Shown here piece after piece: positions 57,000-64,000 of a stretch of 64,000 bases of DNA. Origin of the DNA: Paenibacillus sp. yr247 (GTDB lineage: Bacteria > Bacillota > Bacilli > Paenibacillales > NBRC-103111); assembly GCF_900103825.1 (NCBI RefSeq), contig NZ_FNIF01000020.1, positions 19,058 to 83,057 of the forward strand, given 5' to 3'. A program made the translations under genes and the position numbers. Below the pieces are notes generated by a model that worked only from the letters and a program-made list of their open reading frames with translations, was not told where the DNA came from and did not search any database. How positions within the stretch are numbered: the stretch's first letter is position 1; each line of letters starts with the position of its first letter.

Positions 57000-58289
57000 T
57001 CAAGATCGTTTCACGACTTTAAAATTTTCCTCAAGGAGCAGCCAGTTTTGCGGAAATTTAAGACCAAGCTTCCAATAGCTGATGCCGCGTAAGCCGAGCT
57101 CCTTCAGCAAGCGGAATTTCGCTTGAATGGAGCGTGCGTCCTCGAACCAGACGGTATGCTCCTTGCCGGCTTCGTCCCAATAGTTGAAGTGCGGCGCCTG
57201 CGCGGTGTAATCGTATAAGATTTGCGCATTATATTTGCGTGCCAGCTCGATGGCCGCTTGCGGGGAGACGGCTTTGGCGAAGGCGCCGCCTTTGACGTAG
57301 GGCAGCGTCCAGTCGTAGCCGTATAGATTTTGGCCCATGATGACTTTGGAAGCAGGCATTTCGCTAACTGCATACTCTAGCACTTTGCGCACGGGACCGA
57401 TGGGGGAGACCGCCATAGCGGGTCCGCCGCTGTAGCCCCATTCGTACGTCATGATTATGACGAAATCGGCAATCTGGCCGTGCGCTTTGTAGTCGTGTGC
57501 GGAGTACCACTCACCGGCTTGGGCTGCGCTTGTTTTGGGTGCGAGAGCGGTGGACATCAGGTAGCCTTCTTGATGAATTAGTGCCGCAGCTTTCTGCAGG
57601 AAGCGGGTGTACGCTTCGCGGTCAGCGGGAAGTAGATGCTCAATGTCAAAATGAATATCCTTGAAACCATACTGCTGCGCAGTCGTTTTAATGGTCTGGA
57701 GCAGACGGTTCTGAATCGTTTCATCTGTTAGGAAAATGTGTCCGAGCTCCGCGCTGAATTGGCCATTTTCGAGATTAGTCACAACCATCATTAAGGTGAC
57801 ACTATGCTGAGAGGTGATCGCACGAAGATCGTCCAGCGGCGGGGGTTGAAGAGTGCCGTCTCGCTTGATGCGGAAGCTGAAAGGAGCTAAGTAAGTGAGA
57901 TGGGGTGCTGCCTCCTTGGACGATTGAATTAGGATAGGCGACACATCTGTGCCTCGGGGCTCAACATATGCATTCACTTCTGCCTGCGTACGCGGGGTTG
58001 GCGGAATATATAGACGAAAGCCGACCGGTAATGGCTGATACAGGGTAAGTCCATTGGCCGAAGCGAGATTGTGCAGGTCGAGTCCGAGCTTTCGTGCAAT
58101 CATGTAGAGGCTTTCGCCGGGTTGTACCCAGTAGAACGATCCTACAATTGGAATAACCAATGCCTGTCCAATGACCAGTGATTGGCTGGGCGTCATCTCA
58201 TTGGCTGCTGCAATCGTATCCACGGAAACACCATACGTTTGCGAAATTCGATATAACGTCTGTCCCTTTTGGACAACATGAATTTGCAT
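57000..58289 (-). CDS. LysM-GH18 spore cortex-lytic enzyme (SleL/YaaH-like)
   Basis: 429 residues. Two LysM peptidoglycan-binding domains (about 2-47 and 52-97) precede a family 18 glycoside hydrolase with the catalytic acid in DIHFDIEHL (about residue 225). SleL cleaves cortex fragments containing muramic delta-lactam during germination, and PdaA in this window makes that lactam. The length matches SleL (about 430). No signal peptide, as in SleL. No ribosome site better than GGAAG is seen before ATG 58289. Confidence 0.9.
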   Translation of the reverse strand: MQIHVVQKGQTLYRISQTYGVSVDTIAAANEMTPSQSLVIGQALVIPIVGSFYWVQPGESLYMIARKLGLDLHNLASANGLTLYQPLPVGFRLYIPPTPRTQAEVNAYVEPRGTDVSPILIQSSKEAAPHLTYLAPFSFRIKRDGTLQPPPLDDLRAITSQHSVTLMMVVTNLENGQFSAELGHIFLTDETIQNRLLQTIKTTAQQYGFKDIHFDIEHLLPADREAYTRFLQKAAALIHQEGYLMSTALAPKTSAAQAGEWYSAHDYKAHGQIADFVIIMTYEWGYSGGPAMAVSPIGPVRKVLEYAVSEMPASKVIMGQNLYGYDWTLPYVKGGAFAKAVSPQAAIELARKYNAQILYDYTAQAPHFNYWDEAGKEHTVWFEDARSIQAKFRLLKELGLRGISYWKLGLKFPQNWLLLEENFKVVKRS

Positions 58290-58507
58290 GGAAGTTCCTC
58301 ACTTTCTTCGTAAGCAAAGGCGCCATATCCGAGCCTACTTTTTCTTTACCATATTCGAAAAGAAAGAGATGGGTGTATGTCTACTGAAACAAATTCATAA
58401 GTAGCTCTTTGTCTGGAACGGAATCAATTGTTAAAGGAAAAATGCATATCTCACTCTCGAAAGAAGATAATAGAATAATTGGAAACTTGTTCATAAGGAT
58501 GCTGCCT

Positions 58508-59281
58508 ATGAAAAATAAACCCCGCCGTCAAATCGCTTTTGTCAGTTTATTAGGCATTACCCAATTGCATTTGCGGAATCCACTTATTATTTCTTGGTGG
58601 TCCGCGGCCTTTCCGGGTTTTGGGCATTTGCTGTTATCCAAGTACTTTCGCGGGTTTATGCTAGTTGGATGGGAGATGGTCATTAATAGCCAGATGCATT
58701 TGAACGAAGCGATCGTATACACCTTTACGGGTCAATTCGAGCAAGCTAATGAGGTGCTAAAAATCCGGTGGATGGGGCTCTATGCGCCTGTGTATTTATT
58801 CTCCATTTTCGACAGCTATCGAACCACTGTGGATATGAATCATCAATATATACTGGCTAAGAGAGAAAATGCTCCGATCGAACCATTCAAAATGGGGATC
58901 ATGGAAATTAACTACCTAGATAAACGTTCACCCTGGCAGGCGGTAGTTTGGTCACTGTTGATGCCTGGAATGGGACAGATCTATACGCATCGTATTATCA
59001 ATGCCTTCTTTATCCTCGGGACCTGGATCCTGTTTTGCTATTGGTCACATTTTCTCGAAGGGATTCAGTATCTTCTCATGTGGGACTTAACACGCTCAGC
59101 TAGTGTGATCCATATGCACTGGATCCTGTTTTTACCTTCTATTTACGGATTTGCCGTCTATGATGCCTATGTAAATACGGTTGAATATAACAAGCTATTT
59201 GATCAGGAGCAGGCTGGCATGCTGCAAGCCAACTATCAGAATCAGCAATTTCCATTTCCTAAATCTTTGCTTCGAAAATGA
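58508..59281 (+). CDS. Conserved membrane protein with two TM2-like hairpins
   Basis: 257 residues, family not named. Two copies of a membrane hairpin with a PGxGxxxxxxxxxG pattern (AAFPGFGHLLLSKYFRGF and SLLMPGMGQIYTHRIINAF) recall TM2-domain proteins. About five to six membrane helices. ATG 58508 with AAGGAT seven bases upstream; earlier in-frame starts lack ribosome sites. The next gene follows 10 bases after the stop, so they form an operon. Confidence 0.65.
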   Translation: MKNKPRRQIAFVSLLGITQLHLRNPLIISWWSAAFPGFGHLLLSKYFRGFMLVGWEMVINSQMHLNEAIVYTFTGQFEQANEVLKIRWMGLYAPVYLFSIFDSYRTTVDMNHQYILAKRENAPIEPFKMGIMEINYLDKRSPWQAVVWSLLMPGMGQIYTHRIINAFFILGTWILFCYWSHFLEGIQYLLMWDLTRSASVIHMHWILFLPSIYGFAVYDAYVNTVEYNKLFDQEQAGMLQANYQNQQFPFPKSLLRK

Positions 59282-59291
59282 GGGTGATACC

Positions 59292-59744
59292 ATGCATGTA
59301 ATAGCATCATTTAACCATTCGATCTATTTGGAGCTGGCGATTACTGCTCTTGAAGAAGCAGGTATTCCAAAGGAACACATTTATGCCGTTTCTTTGCAGG
59401 GAAGGCCCATCAAACCGAAGATGTTCGATAGCATCTATGGCTCGGACGGTGTTAGTTTATTTGATGCCGGCGTAGCCCTGGCAACAGCGTTTGCGGTAAT
59501 TGGCTCTTCCTATGGCTTTATTTTAAAAGGAGGGGCCATTCTATGGGGACTTATTGGCGCTATTATTGGGTTTACCATTGGTCTTATGATTGACATCGCT
59601 CATAAAAAGAAGAAAGCAAATCGCACATCGCGAGGCAAAAAAACAGAAGTCATTGTGCTCGTCACCTGCGCCAAAGAGGAAGCCAAGCAAATTCAGACTG
59701 TGTTTTGGGAGCATCATGCCATTGGTGTCGCCAGCTGTGACTGA
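59292..59744 (+). CDS. Small membrane protein with Gly-zipper segment
   Basis: 150 residues. A soluble N-terminal part (HVIASFNHSIYLELAITALEEAGI) resembles the start of GlsB/general stress flavour proteins that carry a ferredoxin-like fold, then two Gly-rich helices (FILKGGAILWGLIGAIIGFTIGLM) and a basic KKKKANRTSRGKK. The last part (EVIVLVTCAKEEAKQIQTVFWEH) again has the ferredoxin-like character. GAGGGTG precedes ATG. Cotranscribed with 58508. Function unknown. Confidence 0.65.
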   Translation: MHVIASFNHSIYLELAITALEEAGIPKEHIYAVSLQGRPIKPKMFDSIYGSDGVSLFDAGVALATAFAVIGSSYGFILKGGAILWGLIGAIIGFTIGLMIDIAHKKKKANRTSRGKKTEVIVLVTCAKEEAKQIQTVFWEHHAIGVASCD

Positions 59745-59946
59745 AGTTTGCTGCACAAAACTCAAGAATAGACGTCTTAATAAGAAACCTGTGCCGATAC
59801 AGCGCTCGAACGGGTTATTTTGTATGAAGAAGCAGTTGGGTACTATTGGTAAATAGTACTATTTGAAACGGAACCAACCTCCTATAATAAGGAACAAGAG
59901 CAAGTTACTACAGCGTTGCAGCAGCAACCACAGGAGGCCTTTTGAG

Positions 59947-60396
59947 ATGATCAACAATCGGAAACGGAATACGGCAGCTTTCACTTTTATGGCATGGGCA
60001 TCCTTCATTGGCGCATTCCTGGCAATGTTTATCGGGATTTATACGCTGGAAGAATCACTAAGTGTAAAAGGGTATTTCGCGGTGTGTGCGTTATTCCTAA
60101 CGATGTCGGCTTTTGTTTTGCAAAAGGTCATTCGTGATAATTTAGAGGATGGCTACGATTCACGCAAACGGAACACATCTGCTTTCACGTTCTTGGCATG
60201 GAGCTCCTTCGCTTTAGCGCTGCTGGGTATGTTTATCGGGATTATTAACTTGGAACAGCTGCTTTCGGTAAAAGGCTATTACGCCGTTACTGCCTTGTTC
60301 CTCACGATGTCTTCCTTTGTTCTCCAAAAAACAGTTCGTGATAACAACGATGATGAGCCTTTACAACCGGTTGAAAATAAATTCGAAGAGCTGTAG
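59947..60396 (+). CDS. YiaA/YiaB-family membrane protein, tandem domain
   Basis: 149 residues made of two near-identical halves. Each starts RKRNT-AFTF-AW-SF, contains two helices and MFIGI, and ends LTMS-FVLQK-RDN (residues 4-65 and 74-135). This is the yiaA/yiaB two-helix domain in duplicate. AGGAGG lies nine bases before ATG 59947; longer in-frame starts read through leader. Function unknown; probably an inner-membrane protein. Confidence 0.8.
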   Translation: MINNRKRNTAAFTFMAWASFIGAFLAMFIGIYTLEESLSVKGYFAVCALFLTMSAFVLQKVIRDNLEDGYDSRKRNTSAFTFLAWSSFALALLGMFIGIINLEQLLSVKGYYAVTALFLTMSSFVLQKTVRDNNDDEPLQPVENKFEEL

Positions 60397-60482
60397 TGTG
60401 AGGCACTTTCTTAGTGGGGATAAACGAAAACAAAACGGGCATATTGGGATAATAGGACATTTTCTGCAGAAAGGATGAGGTT

Positions 60483-60962
60483 ATGATCGTGGAACGAACC
60501 ATCTTAATTATGGTTTGGGTGGTCTGTATCGTTCTCATCCCGATCACGATACCAAAGAATCGAACTCGGGAAGCAGTGCTATTGTTTCTATCGACTCAAT
60601 TAATTACATGGATACTTAGCTTACTGTACGTCGAAGGGAAGCTCCTTGAATACCCGATTCGTGAATTTCCTGCAGCTACCGGAAGCAACTTCACAAATAA
60701 CTATCTCTTTTTCCCGTTTCTCTCAACGCTGTTCTCCTTATACTACCCAAAACAAAAATCGATCTATATAGAGGTGCTTTATCAAGCTGGATTCATCCTA
60801 TTCGTTGGTGCCTATTTAGCTTTAATTGCAACCTATACGGGCACCCTGCATTATATTCATTTTAACTTGTTCATCCATATGCTTATGAATGTGCTAGTTT
60901 TTAACGTGATAAGAACGTATGGGGCTTGGTTTTTTCAAAAGAAGACGCACAGAGGAAGGTAG
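60483..60962 (+). CDS. CBO0543-family membrane protein (first)
   Basis: 159 residues with about five membrane helices. Family markers are the early VCIVLIPITIPKNRTREA, GKLLEYPIREFP and FFPFLSTLFSLYYPKQKS. AAAGGATGAGGTT lies before ATG. The protein coded just downstream has the same plan, so these are tandem paralogues. Function unknown. Confidence 0.75.
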   Translation: MIVERTILIMVWVVCIVLIPITIPKNRTREAVLLFLSTQLITWILSLLYVEGKLLEYPIREFPAATGSNFTNNYLFFPFLSTLFSLYYPKQKSIYIEVLYQAGFILFVGAYLALIATYTGTLHYIHFNLFIHMLMNVLVFNVIRTYGAWFFQKKTHRGR

Positions 60963-60972
60963 AACGACCGCT

Positions 60973-61452
60973 ATGAATTTTACGTTAGAGCGAATGATCA
61001 TCCTTGCCGTATGGACTATCTCACTGATCGGTTTGCTCATCGTACCGAAACGACACCGACGTAAAGCGCAGGTGGCCTTTCTATTTCAACAGTTTTCCAA
61101 CGGGATATTAGGACTTATCGTCGTTCAAAATGGTTGGCTGGAATACCCGGCAAGAGAACTTCAGCATAATTATACAAGCCTGACCTTTGAAGTTATGGGA
61201 TACCCAACCATTGCTGTTTATTTGAACGTTTACTATCCTGCGGCGAAAAGCAGGTTGTTCCGATTTCTATACGTGCTGGCATTTCCCACAGGGATTACAA
61301 TTATTGAAGTTCTTCTTCAAAAGCATACTTCACTCATTCACTATCTTACGTGGGATTGGTACTGGACGTTCTTAAGTATATGGGCGACCATGCAGCTCTC
61401 TCTTCTATTTAATTGGTGGTTTTTTCGTGAAAGGGAGGAGGGTCAGAAATAA
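60973..61452 (+). CDS. CBO0543-family membrane protein (second)
   Basis: 159 residues, same plan as the preceding gene (LIGLLIVPKRHRRKAQ, NGWLEYPARELQ, YPTIAVYLNVYYPAAKS). About five membrane helices and a C-terminal basic/acidic tail. ATG 60973 follows the previous stop by 10 bases; GAGGAAGG is rather far upstream (60951). Operonic with its paralogue. Confidence 0.75.
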   Translation: MNFTLERMIILAVWTISLIGLLIVPKRHRRKAQVAFLFQQFSNGILGLIVVQNGWLEYPARELQHNYTSLTFEVMGYPTIAVYLNVYYPAAKSRLFRFLYVLAFPTGITIIEVLLQKHTSLIHYLTWDWYWTFLSIWATMQLSLLFNWWFFREREEGQK

Positions 61453-61506
61453 CTCCTTGTCAGCTGATCTTCTGATCTGGTAATCTATGGAAAAAGGAGG
61501 TTTTGG

Positions 61507-62151
61507 ATGATTAGGAAATTAAGCAGAGTATTCACTTTATTGCTCTTAGTAGGATGCATCGGTTTTGCCGCTCCTGCGTGGGGGGCTGAGAAACCGTTTT
61601 CCACTCCTGGGGGTATTTCGTATGAAATGAAAGAAATTACGGTTCAGTACGCAGCCGAGTTTACCGCTTATCCCCTATCTACGGCTAAGACTTCGGTTTC
61701 GAAGTCTGTATATGAAGCCGTTTATAACAGCGAAGCTAAGCCCCTTCAGGTGTTGTATGGTGCGGTTAAGCTAACCTCTCTGACGGGCTACACGTTCACT
61801 GAGGAATTCATTCGCGTCTCAGATAGTACACATTTTGCGCGTGGGTTATCCAACGGTGGATCGTGGATCTATAATGCGAATAACCAGGTGAGAGGGCAAG
61901 ATACCGAATTCGTTACGGGAAAAAAGCTTGAGGGGAGCAGTGTTGTCAAGGATTACTCTGATGGCTGGAAAATGATTCGGTTCTCGAGGAGTTGGGATGA
62001 CTACGGCAATCCAATGAAACTAGGGATTAGTTTTAAATGGGATTTAAAAGGGACGGCGGACCCTTTTTTCCAAAAGCTGACCGAGACGGAATATCAGATT
62101 GATCTCTCATCGCTTAGACATACGGGCGGTATTCAGGCGGTGCAGCGATGA
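61507..62151 (+). CDS. Hypothetical exported protein
   Basis: 214 residues, family not recognised. A signal peptide (MIRKLSRVFTLLLLVGCIGFAAPAWG) is cleaved near residue 26; a Cys in the hydrophobic core (LLVGC) could be a lipobox. The mature part is beta-rich with many Thr, Ser and Tyr. AAAGGAGG precedes ATG with good spacing. Its stop overlaps the ATG of the SLH gene (ATGA), so the two are cotranscribed and coupled. Confidence 0.65.
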   Translation: MIRKLSRVFTLLLLVGCIGFAAPAWGAEKPFSTPGGISYEMKEITVQYAAEFTAYPLSTAKTSVSKSVYEAVYNSEAKPLQVLYGAVKLTSLTGYTFTEEFIRVSDSTHFARGLSNGGSWIYNANNQVRGQDTEFVTGKKLEGSSVVKDYSDGWKMIRFSRSWDDYGNPMKLGISFKWDLKGTADPFFQKLTETEYQIDLSSLRHTGGIQAVQR

Positions 62152-62927
62152 GGAAATTAAGCGAGTTGACAAGCAAACGGCTTCCTGTTAGGAAGATGGT
62201 CCTAGCCGCGATTACCTGCGCGGTACTTCTTGGAGCATTCCTCGCAGGGGGATCAAGAGAGGCATTTGCCGCGACGACTGGCATCAAGTATACGACACAG
62301 GCTGACGCTTTGAAGAAGCTGCAGCTGTTCCAAGGAACGGAGCGAGGCTACGAATTGGACCAGACGTTCACACGGGCGCAGGGCGCCACGATGCTGCTTC
62401 GTCTGTTCGGCTGGGAGTCCGCCGCAGATAACGCGCAAGGGCTAACTTCGCCGTTCACGGACGTGCCGACGGTGCACTGGGCGGCGAAGTCTGTGGCCTT
62501 TGCCTATGAGAAAGCGTTGGTGCACGGTATAACCAACGAACAGTTCGCACCGAATGCGAGTATGACTGGCGCGCAGTTCATCGCGTTGACGATGCGCGCG
62601 CTCGGCTATACTGAGGCAGAGCCGCAGCAGGCGAGTGAGCTGGCGGCGTCAAGCGGGCTGCTCAGCGCGACCGATGCGAAGCAGTTCGCGCAGGCTGCGG
62701 TTTTCCGCCGCGACGACATGGTCGCGATCGCCTACAGCGCCATCCAAACCAAGCTGAAAGGCAGCGAACGGACGCTGCTGCAGAAGCTGGTCGAGGATGA
62801 CAAGGCCGTAAGTGCCGAGGCTGCTGTTGCCAGCGGACTCTTCAAGAAGCCGGCAGCTGAAGTAGAGCCCGGCGGCGATCCGATGGACCAGATCGAAGCG
62901 GCAATCAAGGATGCGCTGAAGCAGTAA
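62148..62927 (+). CDS. SLH-domain protein
   Basis: 259 residues with a signal peptide (to about residue 41, ending EAFAATT). The SLH repeat SPFTDVPTVHWAAKSVAFAYEKALVHG with FAPNASMTGAQFIALTMRALGY is clear (about residues 100-155), and the upstream TFTRAQGATMLLRLFGWE looks like the end of an earlier repeat. A third repeat is not convincing, so firm wall binding is uncertain. GC-rich codons compared with its neighbours. Coupled to the exported protein upstream. Confidence 0.8.
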   Translation: MRKLSELTSKRLPVRKMVLAAITCAVLLGAFLAGGSREAFAATTGIKYTTQADALKKLQLFQGTERGYELDQTFTRAQGATMLLRLFGWESAADNAQGLTSPFTDVPTVHWAAKSVAFAYEKALVHGITNEQFAPNASMTGAQFIALTMRALGYTEAEPQQASELAASSGLLSATDAKQFAQAAVFRRDDMVAIAYSAIQTKLKGSERTLLQKLVEDDKAVSAEAAVASGLFKKPAAEVEPGGDPMDQIEAAIKDALKQ

Positions 62928-63030
62928 AAGAGTTGAACCCGTTAACAGCGAGAGGTCATAGATAAGGAAGCATCGTAGGGCAAGTTACCACAGGCACTTC
63001 CTCTAACGATGAGTACCATCGTTAAGACAG

Positions 63031-63300
63031 CAGATTGAGATATATGCTGCAAATGAGAATCGCTAGGGACTGCTATTTCTTCGATTTTGCAGAAGATGAA
63101 GGAAATAAGAGCTTCTAGCGACTCTTATTGCTCTGATCGAGCGACAAATTGAGGAATATGCTGCAATTAACAGTCGCTAGGGACTGCTATTTCTTCGATT
63201 TTGCAGAAGATGAAGGAAATAAGAGCCCCAAGCAACTCTTATTTCTCTGATCGTGCGCCAGTTTGAGAAATTTGCTGCAAATTAGAGTGGGCTGGGACTG
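63031..63300. repeat. 114-bp intergenic tandem repeat
   Basis: Units start at 63031 (CAGATTGAGATATATGCTGC), 63145 (CAAATTGAGGAATATGCTGC) and 63259 (CAGTTTGAGAAATTTGCTGC, partial), exactly 114 bases apart. Each full unit contains GACTGCTATTTCTTCGATTT, then GCAGAAGATGAAGGAAATAAGAGC, which can form a hairpin (TATTTC...GAAATA). The whole stretch 62928-63347 has no gene. Confidence 0.85.
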
Positions 63301-63347
63301 CTTTTCCTATCCCATGTTCAAAAAGAAGCCGCTCACGCCTTGTGATC

Positions 63348-64000
63348 TGGACCCTTTGTCAAGGACACTTGAAAAAAGCCTTGTGTCTAGGCGGCTAACA
63401 ATAGATGATTCCTGTATTGCACAGGTGTCATCTTTTTTAATCCCCACTGATATCGATTATTGTTGTAGTAGCGAATATAACGGTCAATCTCTCGTTGTAG
63501 TTCTCCTAATGAGGAACAATTACGATGATCAACATGGTCCTTCATGTGGCCAAAAAAAGACTCTTGAGGCGCATTGTCCCAGCAATTTCCTCGTCTAGAC
63601 ATGGATTGACCTAACCCTTTTTGCTTCAAAAGTTCTTGGTACTTAGGGCTCGTATAATGACTCCCTTGATCTGAATGGATAAATGCATCCTTGTGAAGGC
63701 TTTCTTGATCAGCTCTCCAGCTTTGACATCCGAAAGAGACCGCTCATTGCGGGTATCTACGGCTTGTATGTAGCTGTAGTAACCCGAGCGGGAAACGTTA
63801 AGTAAATCGCAAAGGTAGCGAGTCATGCGCCCTAAACCCTGACTTACAGTCTCTTTAATCAGCTCAAATAACTTATTCTTGCTTAGATTCTTTCCATTTG
63901 TTACCAGCAACCTTTCTTTCGAGTCTAGCTTTTTTAACAATTCCACCTGAGACTCAAGGAGTTTAATTCTCGCTTCCTGTCTTGCAATCACTTCATCTTG
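63348..64000 (-). mobile_element. IS3-family element, internally deleted, cut by window edge
   Basis: Starts with a terminal-repeat-like TGGACCCTTTGTCAAGGACAC. Reverse-strand coding gives EARIKLLESQVELLKKLDSKERLL (OrfA end/OrfB start), then the OrfB helix-turn-helix region DLLNVSRSGYYSYI, but jumps from GELIKKAFT directly to DAFIHSDQGSHYTSPKYQELL in another frame. The rest ends with SMSRRGNCWDNAPQESFFGHMK, the part holding the last Glu of the DDE triad. The first Asp region is missing, so the transposase is dead. The left end lies beyond the window. Confidence 0.85.
63387..64000 (-). pseudogene. IS3-family transposase (OrfB) remnant
   Basis: Two open pieces, 63387-63629 and 63626-64000, in different frames, share the KQKG junction region. 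A deletion of roughly 350 bases, judged from the missing middle of IS150-like OrfB, removed the segment with the first catalytic Asp and the rHHRANPYKR-type region. The C-terminus (YNNNRYQWGLKKMTPVQYRNHLL) is intact. Confidence 0.85.

Noticed and set aside
63031..63300. CRISPR-like array
   Set aside because: Units are 114 bases with the repeated core exceeding 36 bases and only two full copies; spacing and spacers do not fit, and no cas genes are present.

Overview
The window looks like chromosomal DNA of a spore-forming Firmicute, most likely Paenibacillus or a close relative. This rests on the gene content: a GerA/B/C germinant receptor, SleL- and PdaA-type spore cortex enzymes, a YheC-type spore protein, copper-amine-oxidase-N and SLH proteins, the rapZ-yvcK-whiA-HPr block, the cggR glycolytic operon and the secG-est-rnr-smpB-ssrA block, together with AGGAGG-type ribosome sites and intergenic repeats. 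It is mostly core genome with accessory patches.

Region by region. 1-6.6 kb: a TPR protein cut by the window edge, trxB, a ROK glucokinase, rapZ, yvcK, whiA and an HPr-like gene at the crh position that keeps His15. 6.7-9.5 kb: a secreted copper-amine-oxidase-N protein, then clpP (reverse strand, CtsR operator on its -35) and tRNA-Arg(CCG). 9.6-16.8 kb: the glycolytic operon cggR-gapA-pgk-tpiA-gpmI-eno behind a tandem CggR operator. 16.9-22.8 kb: an M50B-like peptidase, secG, a carboxylesterase, RNase R with a very long Gly/Arg tail, smpB and the tmRNA gene ssrA.

22.8-26 kb is an accessory patch downstream of ssrA. It holds a Cys-rich protein, a membrane protein resembling transmembrane terpene cyclases, and an ArsR/SRPBCC/DUF6526 trio, with degenerate copies of ssrA 3'-end or ssrA-downstream sequence between modules. 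26.1-31 kb: a gerA-gerB-gerC operon and a YheC-like gene. 31-34.4 kb: a purine-permease/chemoreceptor chimeric pseudogene, a secreted coiled-coil protein with a hairpin leader, a small alarmone synthetase (YwaC type) and a second DUF6526 gene behind a small partner gene. 34.5-38.4 kb: a Fur-box siderophore uptake operon (two FecCD permeases, binding lipoprotein) with an AraC regulator and no ATPase gene.

38.5-45.4 kb: small conserved genes, pdaA, then a redox operon trxB-trxA-tpx behind a perfect palindrome, and a UvrD-like helicase. 45.4-50.6 kb: a BrkB/YihY protein, a decayed uvsE, pyruvate kinase, an AraC regulator and a DUF3105 protein. 50.7-53.8 kb: a TPP riboswitch driving ykoE-ykoD-ykoC, an ECF transporter for a thiamine precursor. 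53.8-63.3 kb: small hypothetical genes, remnants of an alpha/beta hydrolase and of psuG, a nitroreductase, a LysM-GH18 spore enzyme, a run of small membrane and exported proteins, and 114-bp tandem repeats. The right edge carries an internally deleted IS3-family element.

No CRISPR array, prophage or recognisable defence system was seen. The least ordinary features are the ssrA-linked module patch, the RNase R tail whose stop codon lies inside its terminator loop, a promoter that predicts a leaderless ArsR mRNA, and the chimeric pseudogene.
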